In this document: positions 56,001 to 64,000 of the stretch, piece after piece | How the letters are laid out: every line of letters starts with the position of its first letter | Numbering within the stretch: position 1 is the first letter of the stretch | NCBI GenBank assembly: GCA_022560025.1 | Contig: JAFISE010000044.1 | Coordinates: 62,001 to 126,000 of the forward strand | Length of the DNA: 64,000 nt | Source of the DNA: Stagonosporopsis chrysanthemi | Taxonomy: Eukaryota; Ascomycota; Dothideomycetes; Pleosporales; Didymellaceae | Direction: 5' to 3' | Notes under the pieces: model-generated | Told to the model about the DNA's origin: nothing | The model's database searches: none | What the model saw: only the letters and a program-made list of their open reading frames with translations | Position numbers and translations under genes: made by a program

Positions 56001-57736
56001 CCCATTTCACTTCTCAGACAGCAACGCACGCTGCGGTGCTTGACACATTACGTGAAGCTGTTGCTGCATCCTCAGAGAAGTCAGGTGTGCTAGAAAAGCA
56101 GCTCGAAGAAGAGCGCAGTCAGAGCGAGCTTATTCGTCAGAAGCTCACTCAACTTCGCGCTGAACATGAAGCCCGTACAACAGAGCTGGAAACTGCCACC
56201 CAGAAATTACGCGACGCCGAAGAGCTAGCAGAAAAACACGCCACAGAAGCACGCCTGCATCAAGCAGCTGTGCTCTCTGGCTTGGGAAGCATTGTTGCCC
56301 ACGCCCCTCCTAACGACAACGCCGCCAATGAACGCGTCGCCATACTCCAGCAGCAAGTCGAGGCGGCGAATACTATGGCGCGAAAGAACCAGGCGGCCGC
56401 CGACCAGGCTTCTGAGAAGCTGCGTCGCGCTGAGGAGAGGATTGCCGGTCTCGAGGCCTATCAGGAACAATCCAGTCGCGAGGGCCTTACCATTCGCAAG
56501 CAATTGCAGCAGGCCATGAGAGACGTTCAAGCCTCCGAGGCGGACAAGGCCGAGCTTCATCAGCAGCATGAGCGCCTGCGTCTTGAAAGCAACGCGTTTG
56601 AGGTCCAGCTGAAGACACTGAAGAATCTGCTTGAGGAGCGAGGTGTAAATCCTACCGATCACCGCCGTTCGAGGGTTTTGGAGAGCCCGGGATCGCGCTT
56701 CGGCACGCCCGAGCTCAACCGTGTCAGAGAGCTTGAGCAACAGATTGACTCGATGAACAAGATGCACGAGGAAGTGCGCGCTTCGTTTGAGCAGCGTGAA
56801 CACGATGTCAGCAAGGACTGGGAAGAGAAGCTGCAGGCTCTGCACAACGATCACCAGGCAGCTGTCAAGTACCTCCGAGGCACGGAAAAGATGCTTGCCA
56901 AGATGAAGCAGGAGCTCGACCGGTACAAGAACACAAACACGAAGCTAGAGGAGGAGCTCAAACAAGCACACGCGACCTCGCGAAGCCCAACAAAAGAGCA
57001 GACAGCGGAATGGGAGGCAGAGAAGACGGCACTGCGCACGGAGCTCTCGAGCGTACAGGACAACATGAAGACAACCGTGACTCGTCTTGAGAACCAGCTG
57101 TTCACGTTGCAGGCCGATCTGGCCACAGCAAGGCAGGAAGCTGAATTAGCAGCAAACAAGACCAAGGAGGCCGAGTCCGCCGCCACCACGACCCGCGCTG
57201 AACTCGACACCCTCCGTCAGCAGTACACGGTCGTTGAGGAGCGCGCGCGGGAGGCAGAGACCCGGGTACAGATGTTCCTCGACCAGTTCGAGAACTCCGT
57301 CGACAACTACCGTCGACAGTCGCAGGTACCCGGCGGCAGCACAAACGGCGAACCTACGCGTCACCGCACACACGACAGCATAGCCTCCGCGGACTCCCTC
57401 TACAGCCGCAACGAGGGCTCCAGCACGCCCGAAGCAGCCAACCGCCGGGCCTCTACCGGCACACGCAACTCGATGGCGCTGGACAACCTCGCCTCGGAGC
57501 TCGACGCGCTCAGAAGTCACTGGGAGACGACAAACAAGGCATACCGCCTCAGCGACCGCTTCGACTTTGAGCGCACCCCCACAAAAGACCGCCACGACAC
57601 GAACGAGGGCATCTCGCAGTGGAGAGACTCGGTCGACTCGGAGCTCTCCATCCAGGAGATCACGCCCAAGAAGCAGGACCAGCCGCGGGCGTCGCCTGCG
57701 CCGCCGACCAACGGGCCGCCAGCCGGCATGCTTTGA
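53070..57736 (+). CDS. TEA1: Kelch-repeat cell-end marker TEA1 (TeaA)
   Basis: Three exons: 53070-53423, 53499-53877 and 53928-57736; 1513 residues. The N-terminus has a QSQSQPQPQPQPQ low-complexity run. Kelch repeats fill about residues 135-470, each with a GG doublet (VIYIMGGLVGG, AFIVFGGD, KIYIFGGQVEG, RLYLFGGTDG, TMYVFGGRTQEG). A disordered Ser/Pro linker follows, then a long coiled coil from about residue 690 to 1340 (ELDTAKSRNAWYASELALAR onward). This is the layout of fission-yeast Tea1 and Aspergillus TeaA, which ride microtubule plus ends and mark growth sites. The first intron contains GAACCT repeats at its 5' end. Confidence 0.9.
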
Positions 57737-58406
57737 TGAACCTTTGATGATTGTGTACTTTTTTCTTTGCTTGGAGTGCTTGGGACATTGGGGAGCTGGT
57801 ACATGAGCACTCTCCCTCTCTCTATCTCTCTCTTTGCGGGTGGGCTTGGCCACAACGATACACGGATTGCTGGTCATGCTGGTGTAAGGCCCCTGGGGGT
57901 TTTGCTTTACTCTACCTATATACCATTCTCAAATGTTTAATTTACTGGTTTCTCTCTCTTCTACAACTTCGCCTTCGCCTTCGCCTTCGCCTTCGCCTTC
58001 GCCTGGGTATCTGCTGTGTTTCCTCCTGCGTGCCTCCTGCTGTTCCATACTGCCGTTCTGCCTCCACGGTGATGGATGCTTTCACCTCCCATCCGCCTTT
58101 ACCACAGCTCCTCTTCACTTCACTCTTGCGGATACAATCAGCGCACAATAGCAGCTCCGCAGCCCCCCGGCTCCAGTTTTCTGACAATAGCGTCCGGACT
58201 CCTATTGTCACGGTGAACGACGGCGGCACAGTGGGGGGTATATCAAGGCCCCATACCCCCGACCCAGGAGGTTTCCGCACCGTCCCCTCTATTCTCTCTT
58301 CACGGCTCCTGGCGAGCAAGCTTTTTTTTTCTTTTCTTCTTTGTAACCACCACACCATTCTCTTCTCTGACGCAGGTCGTCAACATCCTTCCCTGTAGCC
58401 ACCACA
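57737..58406. other. Intergenic with microsatellite, TEA1 to next gene
   Basis: 670 bp. It contains CTCTCTCTATCTCTCTCT around 57808-57835 and the hexamer array at 57967-58003, then a pyrimidine-rich leader before 58407 (T-run at 58321-58340). No gene seen. Confidence 0.45.
57967..58003. repeat. Hexanucleotide repeat (CTTCGC)
   Basis: About six perfect copies of CTTCGC in the TEA1 3' region. Confidence 0.9.
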
Positions 58407-59657
58407 ATGGCTGCCGAGCACGTCGACTCGGGGTTCTGGGAGCAGCCGGGCGCCCTCGCGGTGTTCGAGGAGTGGGTCGAGGCGCTCCCGTGGGAGCGCG
58501 ATGGCGACATCGCGGCTGGGGACGGAGAGGTCGTGGAGGAGGCGGCAACGCCTTCTCTGCCCTCTCCCAGCCCGCCGCCTCCACCAGCGCTCTTCGCTCG
58601 CCCGGCGGCGCCCGCGCTGGCTCCCGCCCCCGTGCTGGCGGCCTCCTCGGGGCTGGCGCCCTCGCCCAGCGCCAGCGCAGACTCGGGCGTCGACCTCCGC
58701 GCATCGCTGGACGATGCTGCTGCTGCTGCTGCTCCGGCCTCCCCCCTCAAGGCCGCCGCCTACGAGCCCGCGGCTCACATCCTCGCCGCCAACCCCGTCC
58801 CGCCCCGCGACCCCAACACCCTCTACCACCCCATCGACACGACTTGCTTCCGCGACGGCGCCGAAGCAGCAGCCTTCCGCCGCCGCGCGCGCGTCTCGCC
58901 CAAAGGCCGCGCTACAGACGTCGCCCGCGTCAAGGCCTTGGGCCGCAGCTACTGGGTGTGCCGGCTGTTCAACGCTATGATCAACAGCATCGACATCACC
59001 GACACGGCAGCGTCGATCCACCGCGCGCGCTTCACTACGAAAATCACCTTCGACGCGCTGGACCTCGAAGCCGCCGCACACGCCGTCTTCGACGAGGCCA
59101 TCGCGGTGCACGAGCGCGGCTGGACGCGCCCCAAGGTGTACCACAAGCACGCGGTGCGGGGCAAGCTGGTGGACATTGCGCAGACGAGCCTGGAGCTGCG
59201 GTTGAGCCGGATCTGCGTGGTGCTGCAGCAGACCAAGAGCGCCGTCGACGATGCGGTACGCGGCGGGGTGACGTTGGCGTTGCTGTGCGATAATCCAGAG
59301 GCCAGGGTCAACACCAAGGCGGCTAACAACTTGGGCAATGCGAAGAGGGGAGAGAGGCTCAGGGAGACGGCGACTAAGGAGAAGCTCAAGGCTAAAAAGG
59401 AGGAGAAGGAGACGCGGAAGAAGGAGAGGAAGCCCAGGATGTCCAAGAAGGCCAGGATGAGTGAGGTGCAGGTGCAGGTGCAGGAGCAGGCGGTTGCTGA
59501 GAACGTTGCTGAGAGCATTGTCGAGTACGTTGTCGAAGACGTTGCTGAAGACATTGTCGAGGATGTTGTCGAGGACGTTGTCGAGGTCGTTGCTGAGGCT
59601 GTTGACGACGTTGCCGAGGATGACGAGTGGGCTGAGTTCATCAACTTTGACGGGTAG
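58407..59657 (+). CDS. Uncharacterised protein with acidic Val/Glu repeat tail
   Basis: Single exon, 416 residues. The N-terminal third is Pro/Ala rich. The middle (about 160-330) is ordered: SYWVCRLFNAMINSIDITDT, RFTTKITFDALDLEAAAHAV, HERGWTRPKVYHKHAVRG and VDDAVRGGVTLALLCDNPEA. This block recalls a family of uncharacterised Dothideomycete proteins, but no function is known to me. A Lys/Arg/Glu-rich helix follows, and the last 60 residues repeat short units such as VVEDVAED and IVEDVVED, encoded by a degenerate 12-24 bp DNA repeat. Internal poly-Ala is coded by a GCT run. A gene is likely; the role is unknown. Confidence 0.68.
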   Translation: MAAEHVDSGFWEQPGALAVFEEWVEALPWERDGDIAAGDGEVVEEAATPSLPSPSPPPPPALFARPAAPALAPAPVLAASSGLAPSPSASADSGVDLRASLDDAAAAAAPASPLKAAAYEPAAHILAANPVPPRDPNTLYHPIDTTCFRDGAEAAAFRRRARVSPKGRATDVARVKALGRSYWVCRLFNAMINSIDITDTAASIHRARFTTKITFDALDLEAAAHAVFDEAIAVHERGWTRPKVYHKHAVRGKLVDIAQTSLELRLSRICVVLQQTKSAVDDAVRGGVTLALLCDNPEARVNTKAANNLGNAKRGERLRETATKEKLKAKKEEKETRKKERKPRMSKKARMSEVQVQVQEQAVAENVAESIVEYVVEDVAEDIVEDVVEDVVEVVAEAVDDVAEDDEWAEFINFDG

Positions 59658-59781
59658 GACGAGGACGGAGAGTGTGAGACCCAACACAGCGCAGCCACCG
59701 CGATGAGCTCCGCGATACACAGTCCCTTGCTGGTCAGGACTGCAGATAGACCACGACGTCACGTCGTCACGATACCCCTCT

Positions 59782-60384
59782 CTAATAAAATTTAATGCCC
59801 CCAATGCTCTCCACCTTTGCCAACCCCTCCTCTTTAACCACTTCCTCCTTGAGCTCCTCCACCTTCTGCTCCCCCTGCCTAGCCTTCTCCCTCAACGCCC
59901 TCCTCCTCTTCTTGCTCTGAAACAACGCCTCCTCATCCCTCACCTCCTGCAGCACCTCCCTCCACTCCTGCTCGCTCGCCTCATCCCCCGTCCCCAGCAC
60001 CTTCTCAACATCGACATCCTCACCGCTCTGCACCCTCTCAATCACCTCCTTGAGCAACCCAATCTTCGCCTCGGCCTTGCGCAGCGCATGCGCCCGCTCC
60101 TGCTTCAGCCACAGGCTCTGGATCGCCTGCGAGCCCACCAGCAGCGCCAGGATGATGTACGGCGTCGCGGGGTTCCATTCGCGCGACGACGGGGCCGACG
60201 CCCGTGACCGGAGCGGCTTGGGGATCATCGAGGCCCAGAAGCTGGGGCGCAGGATCGTCGGTGTGGAGATGAAGCGGGCGTGTGGGAGTGTCGGCGCGTG
60301 CGAGAAGGGACGTCTCGGGATGAGGGTTGCGCGGCAGGCGGCCGGGGTGCGCAGGAGCTGGCGCGTGAAGATTGAGGAGTCCAT
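59782..60384 (-). CDS. Conserved mitochondrial coiled-coil membrane protein (DUF5321-type)
   Basis: Single exon, 200 residues. A presequence (RQLLRTPAACRATLIPRRPF) is followed by a membrane span in REWNPATPYIILALLVGSQA and a coiled coil with AEAKIGLLKEVIERVQSGED, VDVEKVLGTGDE and EEALFQSKKRRRALREKA. Fungal proteins of this pattern are conserved and usually carry DUF5321; a role in the inner membrane is inferred only. Divergent from the thioesterase gene over 213 bp. Confidence 0.75.
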   Translation of the reverse strand: MDSSIFTRQLLRTPAACRATLIPRRPFSHAPTLPHARFISTPTILRPSFWASMIPKPLRSRASAPSSREWNPATPYIILALLVGSQAIQSLWLKQERAHALRKAEAKIGLLKEVIERVQSGEDVDVEKVLGTGDEASEQEWREVLQEVRDEEALFQSKKRRRALREKARQGEQKVEELKEEVVKEEGLAKVESIGGIKFY

Positions 60385-60597
60385 GGCGGGGTTTCTGGTG
60401 GCCGGTGGTGTTGGGGTTTTTTGTTTAATTAGAGCGGCCGACCGAGATCAGATGGAATCTTTGGACGTGGGAAAATGATGGACAGGGGTCTGAGCTTGCG
60501 ATTACTTAGCGTGCTCGGGTATGCCGAGGTATCAGTGTAGTACATATAAACTGCACCTCGCTGGCGAACTGCTGCGAGCAACACATACCTTTTCAAG
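60385..60597. promoter_or_regulatory. Bidirectional promoter, DUF5321-type gene / thioesterase
   Basis: 213 bp between start codons; a TACATATAAA TATA-like element lies at 60541-60550, upstream of the thioesterase. Confidence 0.45.
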
Positions 60598-61265
60598 ATG
60601 GGGAAACATTTCGAGAGGTTGTTTGCTCCGTACGGTGATATCTCGCCTAAGGAAAAGGCCATGAAATGGGTATGATTACAACCACGGTGCCAACGTCCGG
60701 TGCTGACAAGGTTGTAGTTCGAGGTTGCAAAGTCCGCGGACTACGAGGTGTGTACGACTTGTTAGAGTAAAGAGTGTGATTCTAACATTTCGCTAGGGCC
60801 ACGATGCCGCGCTGACGCATTTGTTGCATCTCGAGTCTGTGACGGTAGAGCCGACCGCGAAGGACCCACACCATTCGCGAGTAGTCTACAGCCTCACCGT
60901 GCCCAAGGAGCTATGCAACATGGGCGGTACGTCTTGCACCATGCACCACCATTCCGCACTTACACCAGCCAGGAAATTTGCACGGTGGCGCCGTAGCACT
61001 GATCTTTGACATCTGCACATCGACTGCAATCACTGCCGTCAGCCGCGACGGCTTCTGGGACACTGGCCATGTCAGCCGCAACCTGAACTGCACGTATCTG
61101 CGGCCTGCTGCCGAGGGCACAAAGGTCTATATTATTTCTGAAGTGGTGCATTTGGGGAAGCGCCAGGGCCTGACCAAGGGTGAGATCAGGTTGGAGACAG
61201 AAGATGGAAAGATTGCGTATACATGTGAGCACGGCAAGGCTGCGCTGGGGTCATCCAGTCTTTGA
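60598..61265 (+). CDS. Hotdog-fold acyl-CoA thioesterase (PaaI/ACOT13-like)
   Basis: Four exons: 60598-60669, 60718-60747, 60797-60926 and 60973-61265; 174 residues. Exon 2 is 30 nt. The hotdog signature is NLHGGAVALIFDICTS with the Gly-Gly loop, then GHVSRNLNCTYLRPAAEG and GEIRLETEDGKIAYT. Proteins of this family hydrolyse medium/long acyl-CoA or aryl-CoA thioesters. There is no clear targeting peptide. Specific substrate cannot be told from sequence. Confidence 0.85.
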
Positions 61266-61488
61266 GTGGTCTATGTTCGAGAAGTTCTCATAGATGGTGT
61301 ATAGAATACTCTCCCATGTCGTTGCGCAATGACAAGTGTGTTTCTGGTACCACGACTACACCTCCAAGATGACGTTGGGTGCTCTGTCCCGTGCGCACCT
61401 CCCCCATTGGCTGACATCTGATGTTGCGGAGCGTCGGTACCTGGAGCCATCAGACGGACGTCGACTGCACAACAACAATCGCACCACA

Positions 61489-63429
61489 ATGGATCTCGGT
61501 GACGATTCCCCGTGGGGTGGTAAGGAGCTGTGCGCGGTCTGGCCCCGCGAATGCATGCTGACCGTGTCGCAGACGTGCCCTCGCAATCGCCGCAAGACAC
61601 GCCCAAGCAAGACAAGGACGAGTCGAGCACGCTGTCGCCCGCGCCCAACGATGCTGCTGCCAGCTCTGCACCCAGCGCCTCAGCGGCGCCGCGCTCGCCG
61701 GCCGGCCGTGGCCCCCGCCGGCGACAGTATGGCACCCAGTCGACGAAGCTTGAAGCCGTAGACGACCCGCTGGGCCCGCTGGGAGCAGCCACGCCGCCCA
61801 CCGCACCCGCTGCCGGACCTCCTGCGCCGCCGCAGAAGGAGAGCGCTGCGGCGCGCAACAATCGCCCTGCCACCGGGACCTCGACGTCGTCGTCCCTGCG
61901 CGGCATGATGGATTCGGTGGACCTCAACGACGACGACGACGACGACGAGCGCCCGCAATCGCAAGGTCCCCGCGTGCCCCCGCCTGTGCAAGCGCCAGCG
62001 CATGCCGCTCCCCAGCGACAGGCACAGCCCAGCGTGAGCGTCGAGCAGGCCGCGAAGCCAACCTTCTCCATCTACGTGGGCGACCCGCACAAAGTGGGCG
62101 ACCTGACAAGCTCGCACACTGAGTACTCGGTCACCACCAAGACGACCTCGAAAGGCTACCGCAACCCCGAATTCACCGTCTCGCGCCGATACCGCGACTT
62201 CCTCTGGCTGTACAACCAGCTGCACAACAACAGCCCCGGTGTCATCATTCCGCCTCCGCCGGAGAAGCAGTCCCTGGGCCGGTTTGAAGCCGACTTTGTC
62301 GAGTCGAGACGAGCGGCGCTGGAACGCATGCTGAACAAGACTGCCGCGCACCCCATATTGCAACACGACAGCGACCTGAAGCTCTTCCTTGAGAGCGACG
62401 CCTTCAATGTGGACATCAAGAACAAGGAGCGCAAGGAGGTTGGTCTGGGCGAGAGTAAAGGCATGTTTGGTGGCATGCTTTCTGGCAGCAGCGGCAAGTT
62501 TGTTGAGCACGACGATGTAGGTGTATGCTCAATGAAATCTCTTCATTGCTAACGCGCAGTAGTGGTTCCATGACCGCAAGGTTTACCTCGATGCACTTGA
62601 AAACCAGCTCAGGGCGCTTCTGAAGGCCACCGACACAGTCGTCATGCAACGCAAGGGTCTCGCAGAAGCATGCGGTGATTTCTCAGCATCACTGCACTCT
62701 CTCTCCGCCGTAGAGCTCTCACCCTCTCTCTCAGGCCCCCTCGACAGCCTCTCCGACATCCAGATCCGCATCCGCGAGCTCTACGAACGCCAGGCCCAGC
62801 AAGACGTCCTCACCATGGGCATCGTAATCGACGAGTACATCCGACTAATTGGATCCGTGAAGACGTCTTTCCAGCAGCGCCAGAAGTCGTACCACTCGTG
62901 GCACGCCGCCGAGCAGGAACTGCAGAAGCGCAAAACCAACCAGGACAAGCTGCTGCGCCAGGGCCGCTCGCAGCAGGACCGCCTCAACCAGCTGAGCGCC
63001 GACGTCGCAGGCGCGGAGCGCAAAGTCCACCAGGCAAGACTTTTGTTCGACGACATGGGCCGTCTTATGCGCAGCGAGCTGGAGCGCTTCGAGCGCGAAA
63101 AAGTCGAGGACTTCAAGTCCGGCGTCGAGACATACCTGGAGAGCGCCGTCGAGGCGCAGAAAGAGGTACGCCACTCCCTAACATCCCATCCCCCCACACC
63201 CCGCATGACAAACTGATACTAACACCCCACCCCCCAGCTGATCGAGATCTGGGAAACCTTCCTCATGCAACTCGACACTGAAGACGGCGAGACCTTTGTC
63301 CCGCCCGCGGGCGTCGTCGCCTCGCCCACCACCGAGCAGCACGAGTCGGCGAACGGGCAGGGGCAGTCGGCGCAGGACGACGAGGACGACACGCCGCGTG
63401 CCGACGTCGAGCAGGATGTGGCCGCGTAG
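61489..63429 (+). CDS. VPS5: Retromer sorting nexin VPS5
   Basis: Four exons: 61489-61519, 61573-62516, 62563-63165 and 63238-63429; 589 residues. The 31-nt first exon gives MDLGDDSPWG and joins DVPSQSPQDT in phase. A disordered Pro/Ala N-terminal region precedes the PX domain (about 190-310: SIYVGDPHKVGDL, RRYRDFLWLYNQL, IPPPPEKQSLGRFE), which binds PI3P. A BAR domain follows (WFHDRKVYLDALENQLRALL, AEQELQKRKTNQDKLLRQGR), used to tubulate endosomes. VPS5 forms the membrane-deforming part of retromer with VPS17. Confidence 0.93.
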
Positions 63430-64000
63430 TAGCTGCTGCTTCGTAGACGGGGATTCAATCGATAATGCTACACTAGTTCTGCTGTGATGGTGCGCCCATG
63501 CGTGTTTGTGCTTTCGTTTGTGAGCTTGAGGGTGGACAGGGGCTGCGTGGGGAGGAGGGCGAGAGATTGAGGTATGCAGTGGGTAATGTGTGAGCCCCTT
63601 ACAGTAGCGACGTGCGCGAGCTGTCTGAGCAAGTCACTTGATAACTGCTGGTCCGTAATAGACACACGAGTGTTTCTCCGGTCATTGTGAATTTTGTGTT
63701 CCTCGCATCACCACGAAGGCCGGGAAGGAAACCTCCAAGGAACGCCAATGCGGTGATACATATGGTGTCTCATTACGCACATTCCAGCATAGTATCTCGC
63801 TACAAATATCCTCCTGAGCGCAAGGCTGCCATGCTACGCCACATCCCTCGACTACCGCAGTGTACCAACATGATCCGCCGAATGGGCAGGAAACATTCTA
63901 CAGTACACGACCCTTGACTTGCTTGAAGTCCTTGACTCTGACATCTGCATCTTATTAGCGAACAGGTCCCTGCAATAAGAAATTGCATTTTCTATTTCAC
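63430..64000. other. Right-end intergenic region
   Basis: 571 bp to the window edge. It contains the VPS5 3' end. No gene recognised; the 76-codon ORF at 63687 has no similarity. Confidence 0.4.

Noticed and set aside
58380..59804. 474-codon ORF antisense to the Val/Glu-tail gene
   Set aside because: GC-rich shadow; the repeat tail mirrors as LDNVLDN-type sequence with no homology.

Overview
The window reads as a nuclear contig from a filamentous ascomycete (Pezizomycotina, most likely class Dothideomycetes). The signs are short GT-AG introns (mostly 44-95 nt) inside conserved genes, roughly 50-60 % GC in coding DNA, dense genes on both strands with many short divergent promoters, and gene content such as an ASH1-type SET protein, TEA1, SSZ1 and an APN2-linked mating-type locus. 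The gene set flanking MAT (CIA30, APC5, COX13, APN2 on one side; a pyridoxamine-phosphate-oxidase-like gene on the other) recalls Botryosphaeriales and related Dothideomycetes. I cannot name a species. All exon boundaries come from reading splice signals by eye and checking that reading phase is kept; no transcript evidence was available.

Layout. 0.3-4.2 kb: mitochondrial genes (mL45/Mba1-like ribosome factor, pyrimidine-nucleotide carrier, complex I assembly factor CIA30). 4.6-7.1 kb: APC5 of the anaphase-promoting complex. 7.3-10.3 kb: divergent COX13 and APN2. 11.5-14.5 kb: the mating-type locus, with an alpha-box gene (MAT1-1-1) and an HMG-box gene (MAT1-2-1) in tandem on the minus strand. 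14.7-16.5 kb: a candidate undescribed four-exon small gene, then the PPOX-like flank gene. 16.7-30.3 kb: RGD1-type F-BAR RhoGAP, NipSnap, ethanolamine/choline phosphotransferase, a Gemin2-like protein, histidyl-tRNA synthetase, a small mitochondrial membrane protein and an ERF2-type palmitoyltransferase. 30.9-45 kb: ASH1 methyltransferase, HAD hydrolase, an orphan 659-aa protein, RRP40, SSZ1 and an F-box protein. 45-64 kb: aspartyl-tRNA synthetase, KOG1 (raptor), TEA1 (Kelch cell-end marker), a protein with an acidic Val/Glu repeat tail, a DUF5321-type mitochondrial protein, a hotdog thioesterase and the retromer sorting nexin VPS5.

The main biological point is the MAT locus. One haploid genome carries intact genes for both mating identities side by side, which predicts a homothallic (self-fertile) fungus. 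Upstream of each MAT gene lies a matching pair of 19-bp tandem units, in the same orientation relative to the gene. Next to MAT1-2-1 is a phase-consistent, intron-rich small gene that simple ORF scans miss; it could be an accessory MAT gene. MAT1-1-1 also ends in an in-frame 24-bp minisatellite. SLA2, the usual second flank of MAT in many Pezizomycotina, is not in this window. Nuclear genes for mitochondrial proteins are frequent here, and many genes are paired head to head over 200-370 bp.
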